DNA of 64,000 nucleotides from Actinoplanes sichuanensis (GCF_033097365.1 NZ_AP028461.1:9389501-9453500); one strand, 5' to 3'; counted from the first letter of the stretch, positions 44,480 to 54,175 are shown. Translations and numbers: made by a program. The notes: a model not told the origin generated them from the sequence alone.

Positions 44480-45520
44480 TCACCGCATCCGTGACGTCGG
44501 ATGCGCCGCCGCGGACGATTCGCCGATCACCGCGTGCAGCACGTCGTCCAGCGTGATCACGCCGAGCGGGCGGCTCCCGTCACTGACCAGCACGATGTGC
44601 AGACGGTCGCGGCGCATGGTGAGTAACAGGTCGGCGAGGCTTCGGTCCGGCGGCACGACGGCCAGCGGACGGATCACCTCGGGCGGCACCGGTAGGCGGC
44701 GCTGTGCTCCCCCGTACCCCAGAATGTCTTTGACGTGCACGAATCCGAGGACCCGGCGGGTGTCGCGCTGGACCACCGGAAACCGTGATCGGCCGCTGCG
44801 GGTGGCGACCGCCTCGAGCGTCGCCGGTGACACGTCGGCGGCCACCGTGGTGACCCGCGACCAGGGCAGCAACGTGTCGGCGGCGGTGCGGTTGCTGAGG
44901 CCGAGCGCGGCGTGGATGCGGGCGTACTGTTCCGAGCCGAGCAGGCCCTCGCTGCGGGCCTGGGTGACCATGCCGGCCAGTTCCTCGGCGGTGAAGACCG
45001 TCTTGACCGCGTCGGTCGTCTCGATCTTCCACAGTTTCAGGATGTTGCGGGACGCCCAGCGCATCGCGTTGAGCAGCGGCTTGGTGGCGGTACAGAAGGC
45101 CAGCATGAACGGGCCGAGAATGAGCGCGGACCGCTCCGGGCCGGCCAGGGTGATGTTCTTCGGGACCATCTCGCCGACGACCGTGTGCAGGAACGTCACG
45201 ATCATCAGGGCCAGCACGAACGCGATCGGGTGCACCGCGTTGTCCGGTAGCCCGATCGCATGGAACGGGCCCTCCAGCAGGTGCGCCACGGTCGGTTCGG
45301 CGATCGCGCCGAGCACCAGGGTGCAGATCGTGATGCCGAGCTGAGCGCCGGCGATCATCAGCGGGATCTGGCTCATCGCGGACAGCGCCCAGCGGGCCGC
45401 CTGCGAGGTCTCGGCGAGCGGTTCCAGAGCGGTACGCCGGGACGCGATCAGCGCGAACTCGCCGCCCACGAAGAGGCCGTTACCGACCAGCAGAACCGCG
45501 ACGAACAGGAGTTCAGTCAT
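44480..45520 (-). CDS. CNNM/CorC-type DUF21-CBS membrane protein without CorC domain
   Basis: 346 residues. The DUF21 domain (about 1-185) has four hydrophobic segments and the signature GGEFALIASRRTALE and GAQLGITICTLVLGAIAEP. A CBS pair follows (about 205-335; LPWSRVTTVAADVSPATLEA, RSGRSRFPVVQRD, PLGVITLDDVLHAVIGE). The usual C-terminal CorC/HlyC domain is missing. Members are implicated in Mg2+/Co2+ transport or resistance. The gene overlaps the upstream full-length paralogue by 8 bases and is translationally coupled, suggesting a heteromeric pair. Confidence 0.9.
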   Translation of the reverse strand: MTELLFVAVLLVGNGLFVGGEFALIASRRTALEPLAETSQAARWALSAMSQIPLMIAGAQLGITICTLVLGAIAEPTVAHLLEGPFHAIGLPDNAVHPIAFVLALMIVTFLHTVVGEMVPKNITLAGPERSALILGPFMLAFCTATKPLLNAMRWASRNILKLWKIETTDAVKTVFTAEELAGMVTQARSEGLLGSEQYARIHAALGLSNRTAADTLLPWSRVTTVAADVSPATLEAVATRSGRSRFPVVQRDTRRVLGFVHVKDILGYGGAQRRLPVPPEVIRPLAVVPPDRSLADLLLTMRRDRLHIVLVSDGSRPLGVITLDDVLHAVIGESSAAAHPTSRMR

Positions 45521-46847
45521 CGGACGGCTCCGGCGGCGCGACCACGCGCACCTGCTCGATGCGGTGCCGGTCGACCTCCATCACGGTGAACTCCCACCCG
45601 TGTTCTTCAAGCGATTCCCCGGCGACCGGGATGTGTCCGAGGCGGGCGAGCAGGAAACCGGCGAGCGTCTCGTACGGCCCCTCGGGCAGCCGGAACCCGG
45701 TCTGCTCGTGCACCTCGTCCTCCCGGAGCAGCCCGTCGACCAGGAACGTCTTCTCCCCACCGGGGGCGGTCAGCTCCTGGGTACCGGTCTCGGCGAGGTC
45801 GATGTCGTACTCGTCGGCGATCTCCCCGACCAGCTCCTCGATCAGGTCCTCGATGGTGACGACACCGTCGGTGCCGCCGTACTCGTCGACCACGATGGCC
45901 AGGTCGGCGCCCGCCGTACGCAGCACTTCGAGCACCTTGTCGAGGTTGAGGCTCTCCGGCACCAGGACCGGTTCCCGGGCGAGGGTGGAGACGCGTGTCG
46001 CGGCCCGTCGCTCGGGTGGCACGCCCAGGGCGTCGTTCACCCCGACCACTCCGGTGACGACGTCGAGCGTGCTCTCGTACACCGGGAATCGAGTGTGTCC
46101 GGTTTCTCGCGCCACTGTGATGAGGTCCGCGACGCTCGCGGTGGTCTTGAGCCCGACGACGTCGACACGTGGCGTCATCGCCTTGGCCGCCCGTTTCTCG
46201 CCGAACCGGATGGTCCGGCGCAGCAGGGTGGCGGTTTCGGTGGGCAGCGCGCCGGCCGAGGCGCTGATCGCGGCGAGCAGGCCGAGCTCCTCGGGGGAGC
46301 GGGCACTGGCCAGCTCCTCCTGCGGCTCGATGCCGAGGCGACGGACCAGCCAGTTCGCGGTGCCGTTGAGCGCGGCGATCAGCCATTTGAAGACGATCGA
46401 GAAGGTACGCAGAGGTGCGGCCGTGCGCAGCGCGATCCCCATCGGGCGGGCCAGCGCCGCGTTCTTCGGCACCAGCTCACCGAAGAGCATGGAGAGCAGG
46501 GTGGCCACGACCAGGGCGAGCACATGGGTCACGGTGTCGGTGGAGTCGCCGGCGACCGGTTCCACCAGGGGGATGAAGAGCTCCGACAGGGCCGGCTCGG
46601 CAAGGTATCCGGTGAGCAACGCGGTGAGGGTGATGCCCAGCTGCGCGCCGGAGAGCTGGAAGGAGAGCTCCCGCAGGGCGGTCTGCACCCGGCGCGCCTG
46701 GCGGTCACCCGCGGTGGCGCGTGTGTCGATCTCCACCCGATCGACTGTCACCAACCCGAACTCGGCCGCCACGAAAAACGCGTTGCCCGCCGTGAGCAGC
46801 GCAAACGCCACCAACGGGAGCACCGCGGTCAGGAACAGCCCGTCCAT
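45513..46847 (-). CDS. CNNM/CorC-type DUF21-CBS-CorC membrane protein
   Basis: 444 residues. DUF21 transmembrane domain (about 1-195) with GNAFFVAAEFGLVTVDRVE and GAQLGITLTALLTGYLAEP, a CBS pair (about 210-335, including RFPVYESTLDVVTGVVGVND and DLAIVVDEYGGTDGVVTIED) and the C-terminal CorC/HlyC domain (about 350-440, FLVDGLLREDEVHEQTGFRL). It is a full-length paralogue of the downstream gene. Probable role: divalent-cation homeostasis at the membrane; ion and direction unknown. ATG 46847 is chosen with GAGGTGAAG about 10 bases upstream; the in-frame extension to 46889 lacks support. Confidence 0.92.
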   Translation of the reverse strand: MDGLFLTAVLPLVAFALLTAGNAFFVAAEFGLVTVDRVEIDTRATAGDRQARRVQTALRELSFQLSGAQLGITLTALLTGYLAEPALSELFIPLVEPVAGDSTDTVTHVLALVVATLLSMLFGELVPKNAALARPMGIALRTAAPLRTFSIVFKWLIAALNGTANWLVRRLGIEPQEELASARSPEELGLLAAISASAGALPTETATLLRRTIRFGEKRAAKAMTPRVDVVGLKTTASVADLITVARETGHTRFPVYESTLDVVTGVVGVNDALGVPPERRAATRVSTLAREPVLVPESLNLDKVLEVLRTAGADLAIVVDEYGGTDGVVTIEDLIEELVGEIADEYDIDLAETGTQELTAPGGEKTFLVDGLLREDEVHEQTGFRLPEGPYETLAGFLLARLGHIPVAGESLEEHGWEFTVMEVDRHRIEQVRVVAPPEPSDD

Positions 46848-46928
46848 GATCGCTTCACCTCGGACCTCATTGTGCCGGACTCGGGCCATTCGCCACCAAC
46901 CGTGCGGTCACGCCCCGGGCGGAAACGA

Positions 46929-46959
46929 CAGTGGCCGGCAGCTGAGCTGCCGGCCACTG
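46929..46959. terminator. Terminator after etfD
   Basis: Perfect 15-bp inverted repeat (CAGTGGCCGGCAGCT and its complement) with a one-base centre, 14 bases after the minus-strand stop of etfD and before the CNNM gene. Confidence 0.85.
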
Positions 46960-46972
46960 ACCATCAGAACGA

Positions 46973-49120
46973 TCAGGCTTCCTGTTTCAGCGAGCGGAGC
47001 AGGACCGTGGCCACGTCGACCACCTCGACCTCCTCCTGCTTGCCCTTACCGGTGACGCCGTCGCCGATCATCGTGTAGCAGAACGGACATCCGACCGCGA
47101 TCGTCTTCGCCCCGGTGGCCAGGGCTTCCTCGGTGCGCTCGACGTTGATCCGCTTGCCGATCCGCTCCTCCATCCACATCCGGGCGCCACCGGCACCGCA
47201 GCAGAAGGAGCGCTCCTGGTTACGTGGCATCTCGACCAGGTTCGCCGCCTCGCCGAGTACCTCGCGGGGCGCGTCGAAGACCCGGTTGTGCCGGCCCAGG
47301 TAGCAGGGGTCGTGGTAGGTCACGTCACCGTCGATCGGCTGGACCGGAGTGAGCTTGCCCTCCTTCACGAGGTGCGCGAGCAGCTGCGTGTGGTGCACGA
47401 CCTCGACTTCGAGGCCGAGTTGCTCGTACTCGTTGCCGAGGGTGTTGAAGCAGTGCGGGCACGTCGCGACGATCTTCTTGGACTTCTGGCCCTCGAAGGC
47501 CTCGGTCAGCGTCTCGACGTTCTGCTGGGCGAGCATCTGGAAGATGAACTCGTTGCCGATCCGCCGGGCCGGGTCGCCGGTGCAGGTCTCGCCCTCGCCG
47601 AGGATGGCGTATTTCACACCGGCCTCGTTGAGGAGCGTCGCGACCGCGCGGGTGGTCTTCTTGGCCCGGTCCTCGAAGGCGCCGGCGCAACCCACCCAGA
47701 AGAGGTAGTCGAAGTCCTCGACCTCGCCCACCCGTGGCACCTCGAAGTCCAGCCCCTTGGTCCAGTCCTCACGGGTGTTCTGCGGGGCGCCCCACGGGTT
47801 GCCCTTGTTCTCCAGGTTGCGCAGCATCACGCCGGCTTCGGAGGGGAAGCTCGACTCGATCAGCACCTGGTAGCGGCGCATGTCGACGATGTGGTCGATG
47901 TGCTCGATGTCGACCGGGCACTGCTCGACGCAGGCGCCACAGGTGGTGCAGGACCAGAGCACGTCCGGATCGATGACGCCGTTCTCGTCGACGCCGCCGA
48001 TCAGCGGGCGGTCGGCCTCGGCCAGGGCCAGGACGTCCATGTGGGCGAGCTGGGCCTCGGTGGCCTTCTCCTCACCCATCAGATCCTTACCGCCTCCGGC
48101 GAGGAGATAAGGGGCTTTGGCGTACGCGTGATCGCGCAACGACAGCACGAGAAGCTTGGGTGACAGCGGCTTGGCGGTGTTCCAGGCCGGGCACTGCGAC
48201 TGGCAGCGGCCGCACTCGGTGCAGGTGGAGAAGTCGAGCAGGCCCTTCCAGGTGAACTGCTCGACCTGGTTGACACCGAAGAGGTCCTTCTCCGGGTCGG
48301 CTTCCTCGAAGTCGAGCGGCTTCCCCTCGCTCATCATCGGCTTCAGCGCACCGAGACCGGAACCGGCCGGCTTCTCCGGGCTGCGCTTGAAGTAGATGTT
48401 GAAGAACGCCAGGAAGCGGTGCCAGGCGACACCCATCGTCGGGTTCAGCGAGATGGTGATCAACCACGTCATCGAGATGCAGATCTTGATGAGCGCCATC
48501 CAGGTGGCGCCGTCCTCCCAGGCCGGGAGGATCGAGCCGACCGCGTGGCTGACCGGGGTCGCCCACAGCGGGTACTCGAAGTGGTCGCCGGCGACCTTGA
48601 AGCCCCGGATCAGGAAGCCGAAGATCAGCACGCCGACGATGACGGCCTCGACGAAGTACGCCTGCCACATGGTCGAGCCCAGGAACCGGCTCCGCTTCAC
48701 CGCGCCCGGCTTGTTCCGCTGCCGTACGAAGATCAGGTAGAGGATGCCGATCGTGCCGAGGATCCCGAACCACTCGGTGACCAGGCCGAAGATCGTCCAG
48801 TGGCCGATGATCGGCAGGCCCATCGCCGGGGCCGCGACCTCGAAGTAGGCCTCCAGCACCAGCAGCGACAGGATCAGGAACGAGAACATCACGAACCAGT
48901 GGGCCGCGCCGATCGCGGACCACTTCAGCATCCTGGTGTGACCGACGGTCTCCACCAGCATGGTCTTGGTCCGGACCTTCGGCTCGGCGAACCGGGCCGG
49001 ATCGGGCTGGCCCTGTCGGATCACCGCGGTGATCGTCATAACGGCACGTACCGCCAGGTAGACGGCTACCACCGTGATTGCCCCCGCTAAGACGGTGGCG
49101 ACTATCTGCGCGTAGCCCAT
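46973..49120 (-). CDS. etfD: EtfD-type membrane Fe-S oxidoreductase (heterodisulfide-reductase-like)
   Basis: 715 residues. The N-terminal third (about 1-260) has about six membrane segments and likely heme ligands, as in the mycobacterial protein that takes electrons from ETF and gives them to menaquinone. Two [4Fe-4S] ferredoxin motifs follow (CTECGRCQSQCP and CTTCGACVEQCPVD), then two CCG domains with WVGCAGAFEDR, TCPHCFNTLGNEYE, DPCYLGRHNRVFDAPR, CCGAGGARMWMEER and GCPFCYTMIGDG. It would close the electron path of acyl-CoA dehydrogenases. GAGGAGG is 10 bases before ATG 49120; an earlier in-frame start lies in the promoter. An operator-like motif shared with the FadE5-like gene lies 40-55 bases upstream, so joint regulation of beta-oxidation is likely. 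Confidence 0.9.
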   Translation of the reverse strand: MGYAQIVATVLAGAITVVAVYLAVRAVMTITAVIRQGQPDPARFAEPKVRTKTMLVETVGHTRMLKWSAIGAAHWFVMFSFLILSLLVLEAYFEVAAPAMGLPIIGHWTIFGLVTEWFGILGTIGILYLIFVRQRNKPGAVKRSRFLGSTMWQAYFVEAVIVGVLIFGFLIRGFKVAGDHFEYPLWATPVSHAVGSILPAWEDGATWMALIKICISMTWLITISLNPTMGVAWHRFLAFFNIYFKRSPEKPAGSGLGALKPMMSEGKPLDFEEADPEKDLFGVNQVEQFTWKGLLDFSTCTECGRCQSQCPAWNTAKPLSPKLLVLSLRDHAYAKAPYLLAGGGKDLMGEEKATEAQLAHMDVLALAEADRPLIGGVDENGVIDPDVLWSCTTCGACVEQCPVDIEHIDHIVDMRRYQVLIESSFPSEAGVMLRNLENKGNPWGAPQNTREDWTKGLDFEVPRVGEVEDFDYLFWVGCAGAFEDRAKKTTRAVATLLNEAGVKYAILGEGETCTGDPARRIGNEFIFQMLAQQNVETLTEAFEGQKSKKIVATCPHCFNTLGNEYEQLGLEVEVVHHTQLLAHLVKEGKLTPVQPIDGDVTYHDPCYLGRHNRVFDAPREVLGEAANLVEMPRNQERSFCCGAGGARMWMEERIGKRINVERTEEALATGAKTIAVGCPFCYTMIGDGVTGKGKQEEVEVVDVATVLLRSLKQEA

Positions 49121-49159
49121 CTGCGTTGTGCCTCCTCGGTCGGCGGTGCGCCCGCCCAT

Positions 49160-49175
49160 GTTACCCACGAGTAAT
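49160..49175 (-). promoter_or_regulatory. Operator-like motif upstream of etfD
   Basis: GTTACC-CACG-AGTAAT, the same RYTACC-N4-AGTAAY pattern as ahead of the FadE5-like gene. It starts 40 bases before the etfD start. Confidence 0.65.
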
Positions 49176-49298
49176 AGACGGGCGCGCGCCACAGGTCAAG
49201 GGCGTGCGTCCCACGCCGAAAGCGCACCCCACGCCAGGCGGGGGTGCGCTAACTTTCGAGGATTTTCACGTATACGCGGTAAGAAAGGAAACAGCGTT

Positions 49299-49562
49299 TC
49301 AGCGCCAGCGTGACAGCAGGCCCAGCGACGCCACCATGCAGCCGAAGCCGACCGCAAGATTCCAGTATTCCCAGCTCGCCACCGGCCACTGCTGCTCGGA
49401 CAGGTAGTAGACGACTAGCCAGGCGATGCCGACCACGATCAGGGTCACCGCACTGACGGGCACCCAGACCGGACTCGGCTTGTTGGACGCACCCTTCACC
49501 GCCGGGTTGATGTCCGACGGCGGGGTGTAGACCTTCTTCTTGCGAACCACTGACTTGGGCAC
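49299..49562 (-). CDS. crgA: Cell division protein CrgA
   Basis: 87-residue membrane protein. It begins MPKSVVRKKKVYTPPSD, the conserved CrgA start, and has two membrane segments (about 34-54 and 65-83; WVPVSAVTLIVVGIAWLVVYY and NLAVGFGCMVASLGLLSRW). CrgA interacts with FtsZ, FtsI and FtsQ at the division site; in filamentous actinobacteria it coordinates septation. GTG start with AGGAG 6 bases upstream. It diverges from the DUF881 gene, as its relative does in mycobacteria, next to the pknAB block. Confidence 0.95.
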   Translation of the reverse strand: MPKSVVRKKKVYTPPSDINPAVKGASNKPSPVWVPVSAVTLIVVGIAWLVVYYLSEQQWPVASWEYWNLAVGFGCMVASLGLLSRWR

Positions 49563-49736
49563 GGCGATCTCCTGAGGGCAACAAGTGGTGAACAACCCAC
49601 CGCTGAGCGGCTCCGGAACTCCCGAATGCTGCCCGTGGCGAATACTGTTCGACCGCTAGCGTAGTCAAGACGGTACGCAGACAGGCACCCGCCGGGGCGA
49701 GAAAATACCCCGAGCGTCTGTTCTTGAGGGGGCTGG

Positions 49737-50558
49737 GTGGCTTTTCGAGGGGTTGGCGGCGTTCCGAGCGACGCCGGTGGAGCCTCCTGGCAACTCGTGC
49801 TCCGGCGCGTCGCCCGCGGCCTCCGGCCACGACGCGACCGCCGCCGATCGGTCTGGTCCGCGGGGGTCCCGCTGATCGCGCTGGCGGCGGGTCTGCTGTT
49901 CACGACGTCGGCGACCACCGCAGACGGTACGGCACTCCGCGACGACCGTCGGCCGCAACTGACTCAACTGATCGCCGAGAAGCGGACCCGGCTGGCGGCC
50001 AACGAGAACAAGGCCGCTCGCCTGCTCAACGAGGTCGACCAGCAGACCGGCCGACTGGCCGAACTGGATCCACCGGCACAGAGTCAGGCCAACGCGCTGC
50101 GCCAGTCGGCCGGCTTCACCGGACTACAGGGCCCCGGCATGACCGTGACCCTCAACGACTCACCTCGGCGCGGCACCGACTTCGGCGACAACGCTCCGGA
50201 CAACGACGATCTGGTCGTCCATCAGGGTGACGTCCAGGCCGTGGTGAACGCGTTGTGGGCCGGTGGCGCCGAGGCCATGACGATCATGGATCTCCGTGTG
50301 ATCTCCACGAGCGCGGTACGCTGTGTCGGCAACACGCTGCTCCTTCACGGCCAGGTCTTCTCACCGCCTTTCAAGATCACCGCGATCGGCGAACCCACAG
50401 CGCTCACTCGCGCGTTGGACTCGTCAGAGGGAGTCAGGCAGTTCCGGGAGGCCGTCGCCGACTTCGGGCTCGGTTACACGGAAAAGGTGGAGAAGAACGT
50501 GACAGTGCAGGCGTACGACGGTTCGACCGACCTCCGCGCGGCGCAGGCTGTCCGGTGA
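49737..50558 (+). CDS. DUF881 family protein
   Basis: 273 residues. One membrane segment (about 41-60, [18 protein letters not shown]), then a coiled-coil stretch (about 75-110, [20 protein letters not shown]), then the DUF881 domain (about 118-270) with [56 protein letters not shown] and [18 protein letters not shown]. The membrane-proximal coiled coil suggests a role in the division or envelope machinery; the exact function is unknown. The stop overlaps the sortase start by one base (TGATG). Confidence 0.9.
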   Translation: MAFRGVGGVPSDAGGASWQLVLRRVARGLRPRRDRRRSVWSAGVPLIALAAGLLFTTSATTADGTALRDDRRPQLTQLIAEKRTRLAANENKAARLLNEVDQQTGRLAELDPPAQSQANALRQSAGFTGLQGPGMTVTLNDSPRRGTDFGDNAPDNDDLVVHQGDVQAVVNALWAGGAEAMTIMDLRVISTSAVRCVGNTLLLHGQVFSPPFKITAIGEPTALTRALDSSEGVRQFREAVADFGLGYTEKVEKNVTVQAYDGSTDLRAAQAVR

Positions 50559-53200
50559 TGGTCCCTCCGGAGTACCCCGCGAACCCGTCCGGGTCCGGTC
50601 GGCACCGTGCGCCGGACAGCGACGCCCAGACGGCCTACATCCCACGGATCACCGACGCCGCACCCGATGGTGTCCCCGGTGGGCCGCTCGCGTCTCCGGT
50701 CGGACCCGGCGGCAACGTCGATCCCCGGCCCACTGAGCCGTCGGGGGCACCGTCCGCCGCGTCAGCGTCGTCCACCCCGCCGGCGATGTCGCCACCGTCT
50801 ACCGTGTCGGCCCCGTCTCCCTCGGCCGCTTCATCTGCCCTGCTCACTCCGCCCGGTGCGGCCGAACCATTCGCTGCGGCGGGACCATTCGCTTCGTCCG
50901 CACCCTTCGCTTCGTCCGCACCCTTCGCTTCGTCCGCAGCGTCCGCTCCGTCCGCACCGGATGAGATCAGCGTCGCGGCGGCTGCGGCCCGGCGGCGGGC
51001 GGCCGAGGAGGCCGGCGGCTCGACGGCCCCCAGAAACGATCTGGGTGGCGTCACCCCCACCGCTTCCCCGGTGCGGCCTTCCGCGCCGGGCAGCGAGGCT
51101 CTCAGCGGGCCTGGCGGGTACGAACCGCGCCGTGCCGCGCCACACTCGGAACCGGTCGTGGCTCAGCCGGCCTGGAATGCGACGGTCACCGCGCCGATCG
51201 ACACCTCGGTCGCCGCTTCGTTGCGGGCCGGCGCTCCGGGCTCGACCGCCGGTCCGGCTTCCTCCGGGGCGTCCGTCGCTCCCGGCCCAGCGGTCGGCCA
51301 CCATGCCGCGCACAGCCACACGGCGGCCGCCAACGGCCCTCACAGCCAGACCACCGCGTCCAACGGCGCGCACGGCCAGCCTGCAGCGTCTAACGGCGCC
51401 TACAGCCACCCCGCCGCGCCTAACGGCGCCTACAGCCAGGCCGCCGCATCGAACGGCGCCTACAGCCCGGCTGCCGCACCCACTGCTGCGTACAGCTCGG
51501 TAGCGTCCGCCCCTGCTGCCGCGCACAACCCGCAGGTCGCGGACCCTGCCTACAACGCAGCCGCCGGGCACAATCCACAGACAGCGGCCCCGGCCTACAG
51601 CCCGCAGGCCTCGGACGCTGCGTACGGCACGTCGACCGCGTCGCCTGCCGCCGCCTACAACTCGTCGACCGCCACCCACAATCCACAGACGACGGCCCCG
51701 GCCTCGTACCAGCCAACGGGTGCAGTCTCCGCCGGCGCGTACAACCCGCAGGCCGCCGTTCCGACCGCTGCGCACAGCCAACCGACCACGGCCGACGCCG
51801 CTGGCCGTACCGGCGCCTACGACCACACCACCACCACCGGCGCCGCCGCAATGCCAGGCCCGACCGGCGCCTACGACCGCACCACGGCCGGTGCCGCCGC
51901 AACACCGGGACCGACCGGCGCCTACGACGGCGCGACAACCGCCTGGGCGCCGACCGCCGACCAGCAGGGACGCGCTCAGCAGGGCTGGTCGCGGGCCGAG
52001 CCCGGTTCCGGCACCACCCAACCGCCCGCTGGGACGGGATCCGGCACCGGCTGGAATCCGAGCGAGGCTGGATCCGGCACTGGCCTGCCTTCGGGGGACC
52101 GCCCGGGCGCTCCGGCGACGCCCGCCGACTGGCTGTCCGGGGGCGCGACCCCCGAGCCCGCACAGCCGTGGACGGCCGGGCCGACTCGGGATCCAAGCGT
52201 GACCGCGATCATCCGTACCGTTGATGCTCCGACCGGTCTTCTCCCGTCCGTCCCGCCGAAACCGACCGCACCCGCGGTCCCCGCACCGGGTACCGCGGCG
52301 CAGGCCGCGCGTGAGGCGGCCGGCCCGGACGCCGTACTCGGCGCCGCTTCGGTGTCCCCGGCGGCCGGCGGAGCGCCCGCCGCCGGCCTTCCGCCCGAGG
52401 CCGAGCCCGATCCGGCCGACGAGAAGGCGAAACGTGGTGAGCGGGTGGTCAAGCTGCGCCCGGAGCAGACCGACGAGGGTTACAAGAGCGTCTACTCCGA
52501 GTTGACCCGCCCGACCATCGGCTCGCGGATCCGGACCGGCATTCGCACCTCCGGCGAGCTGATGATCACTTTCGGTCTCGTGGTGCTGCTCTTCGCCGGC
52601 TATCAGGTCTTCGGCAACTCGGCCGCGGTCGACGCCGAGCAGGACACCCTGGGCTCGGAGCTGGATCAGGCCTGGGCCGACCCGACCGTGGCGCCGACCG
52701 CGAGCGCGGTGAAGGGCCCGAAGGCGCCGGGTGCCGACCTGGTGGGCCGGCTCTACATTCCCAAGCTGGACAAGAAGTGGGTGGTCGTCGACGGCGTCCA
52801 GCCCGACGACATCAGGTACGCGCCAGGCCACTACCCGGACACTGCGAAACCCGGTCAGGTCGGTAACTTCTCGGTGGCCGGCCACCGGGTCCGGAAGATC
52901 TTCTGGCGGCTCGACGAGCTGAACGACGGCGACGTCATCGGCGTCGAGACCCGTGAGAGCTGGTACATCTACCACGTCTACCAGCAAGAGGTCGTGAAGC
53001 CGAACCAGGTCGAGGTGGTCGCCGCGGTGCCCGGCAAGCCGAAGGCCAAGCCGACCAAGGCACTACTCACGCTCACCACCTGCAACCCGAAGTTCAACAA
53101 CTACGAGCGGCTGATCATCCACGCCGAGCTGGTCAAGACGGTCCCCCGGGACCAGACCCTGCCCGACGCCGGTATGCCGGCCGAGATGAAAGCGTCCTGA
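50558..53200 (+). CDS. Class E sortase with a very long disordered N-terminal region
   Basis: 880 residues. A Pro/Ala/Ser/Thr-rich, probably disordered cytoplasmic region (about 1-660) contains Ala-rich repeats such as [10 protein letters not shown]. One membrane segment (about 668-686, [17 protein letters not shown]) and the sortase domain (about 725-870) follow. Catalytic residues are His in VAGHRV (about 775), Cys in LTTCNP (842) and Arg in YERLIIHA (about 851), so it should be active; class E sortases prefer LAxTG-type signals. Usual sortases have a short N-terminus. The first half carries tandem repeats. ATG overlaps the DUF881 stop (TGATG). No substrate with a recognisable sorting signal is visible in the window. 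Confidence 0.92.
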   Translation: MVPPEYPANPSGSGRHRAPDSDAQTAYIPRITDAAPDGVPGGPLASPVGPGGNVDPRPTEPSGAPSAASASSTPPAMSPPSTVSAPSPSAASSALLTPPGAAEPFAAAGPFASSAPFASSAPFASSAASAPSAPDEISVAAAAARRRAAEEAGGSTAPRNDLGGVTPTASPVRPSAPGSEALSGPGGYEPRRAAPHSEPVVAQPAWNATVTAPIDTSVAASLRAGAPGSTAGPASSGASVAPGPAVGHHAAHSHTAAANGPHSQTTASNGAHGQPAASNGAYSHPAAPNGAYSQAAASNGAYSPAAAPTAAYSSVASAPAAAHNPQVADPAYNAAAGHNPQTAAPAYSPQASDAAYGTSTASPAAAYNSSTATHNPQTTAPASYQPTGAVSAGAYNPQAAVPTAAHSQPTTADAAGRTGAYDHTTTTGAAAMPGPTGAYDRTTAGAAATPGPTGAYDGATTAWAPTADQQGRAQQGWSRAEPGSGTTQPPAGTGSGTGWNPSEAGSGTGLPSGDRPGAPATPADWLSGGATPEPAQPWTAGPTRDPSVTAIIRTVDAPTGLLPSVPPKPTAPAVPAPGTAAQAAREAAGPDAVLGAASVSPAAGGAPAAGLPPEAEPDPADEKAKRGERVVKLRPEQTDEGYKSVYSELTRPTIGSRIRTGIRTSGELMITFGLVVLLFAGYQVFGNSAAVDAEQDTLGSELDQAWADPTVAPTASAVKGPKAPGADLVGRLYIPKLDKKWVVVDGVQPDDIRYAPGHYPDTAKPGQVGNFSVAGHRVRKIFWRLDELNDGDVIGVETRESWYIYHVYQQEVVKPNQVEVVAAVPGKPKAKPTKALLTLTTCNPKFNNYERLIIHAELVKTVPRDQTLPDAGMPAEMKAS
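51331..51480 (+). repeat. 30-bp tandem repeats in the sortase gene
   Basis: Five consecutive 30-base units (starting 51331, 51361, 51391, 51421 and 51451) encode 10-residue blocks of the form [10 protein letters not shown]. An 18-bp repeat encoding FASSAP (three copies) lies near 50888-50940, and looser repeats with TGAYD (three) lie near 51815-51930. All are in frame. Confidence 0.85.
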
Positions 53201-53205
53201 CGACG

Positions 53206-53466
53206 ATGTACGCGTGGATCTGGCGCAAGCTGCCGGGCGGCGTCTGGAGCAAGCTGGCCATCTCGCTCGTACTGGTCACGACGGTCGGGACGCTGCTCTG
53301 GTATTGGGTCTTCCCCTGGGCCACCCCGTTGCTGCCGTTCGACGACGTGCAGGTCGAGGCCGGCACCGGGGAAGACTCCGGATCCACCATCCCGGGCGAC
53401 GAGGGCCCGGACGAGGTGCCCTACGAGACCACCTCCAACCAGCCCAAGCCGAGTCCCAGCAGGTGA
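53206..53466 (+). CDS. Small single-pass membrane protein (86 aa)
   Basis: It starts MYAWIWRKLPGGVWSKLAIS with one membrane segment (about 16-38) followed by WVFPWATPLLPFDDVQVEAG and an acidic tail with a Pro/Ser-rich end. Small proteins of this shape follow the sortase in actinobacterial division clusters. Function unknown. The ATG is 5 bases after the sortase stop, the next gene starts 4 bases after its own stop, and all read on the same strand, so it is part of the sortase-trpG unit. Confidence 0.85.
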   Translation: MYAWIWRKLPGGVWSKLAISLVLVTTVGTLLWYWVFPWATPLLPFDDVQVEAGTGEDSGSTIPGDEGPDEVPYETTSNQPKPSPSR

Positions 53467-53470
53467 TGAC

Positions 53471-54121
53471 GTGCGCATTCTCGTGATCGACAACTACGAC
53501 TCGTTCGTCTTCAACCTGGTTCAGTACCTGGGTCAGCTCGGTGCCGAGTGCGAGGTGCGCCGCAACGACGAGATCTCAGTCGCCGACGTGGCCGGGTTCG
53601 GCGCGGCGGGCATCCTGCTCTCACCGGGCCCGGGTGAGCCCACCCGCGCCGGGATCATGATGGACGTGATCAGGGAGTACGCCGGGAAGATCCCGATGTT
53701 CGGCGTCTGCCTGGGCCATCAGGCGATCGGCGCCGCTTTCGGGGCCACCGTGACCCGCGCGCCGGAGCTGCTGCACGGCAAGACCTCCGAGGTGCACCAC
53801 AAGGGGACCGGGGTGCTGGCCGGGCTGCCGGACCCGTTCACTGCGACCCGCTACCACTCGCTCGCGGTCCTGCCGGAGACACTGCCCGCCGAGATCGAGG
53901 TGACCGGCACGACCGATTCGGGTGTCGTGATGGCGATGCGCCACCGCGAGCTGCCGATCGAGGGCGTCCAGTTCCACCCCGAGTCGGTGCTGACCGAAGG
54001 CGGCCACACCATGCTCGCGAACTGGCTGGCGTTCTGCGGTCTGCCGTCGGCGCTGGAGAAGGCTCCGGCACTGGCCGCCGAGGTCGAGATCCGCCGCCGG
54101 TCGGCCTTCGCCACTGCATAA
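53471..54121 (+). CDS. Glutamine amidotransferase: aminodeoxychorismate/anthranilate synthase component II
   Basis: 216-residue class I glutaminase subunit. It begins MRILVIDNYDSFVFNLVQYL; the catalytic Cys lies in FGVCLGHQAIG near 78-88, the other catalytic residues in PIEGVQFHPESVLTEGG (His and Glu near 168-172). It provides ammonia to chorismate-using synthases, for folate (pabA) or tryptophan (trpG); mycobacterial trpG has the same genomic neighbourhood and could be shared by both pathways. GTG start, 4 bases after the preceding small gene. A terminator follows, shared with convergent pknB. Confidence 0.92.
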   Translation: MRILVIDNYDSFVFNLVQYLGQLGAECEVRRNDEISVADVAGFGAAGILLSPGPGEPTRAGIMMDVIREYAGKIPMFGVCLGHQAIGAAFGATVTRAPELLHGKTSEVHHKGTGVLAGLPDPFTATRYHSLAVLPETLPAEIEVTGTTDSGVVMAMRHRELPIEGVQFHPESVLTEGGHTMLANWLAFCGLPSALEKAPALAAEVEIRRRSAFATA

Positions 54122-54139
54122 AAGCTTCCGGTGGTACGA

Positions 54140-54175
54140 CGAAGGCCGGCACCCGGGTGGGCGCCGGCCTTCGTG
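54140..54175. terminator. Bidirectional terminator between trpG/pabA and pknB
   Basis: Perfect 12-bp stem ACGAAGGCCGGC and its complement around a 12-base loop. It sits between the two convergent stops. Confidence 0.88.

Noticed and set aside
50831..52987. Minus-strand open frame (718 codons) opposite the sortase
   Set aside because: Shadow of the low-complexity region; the plus-strand frame has the sortase active site and the coupled start.
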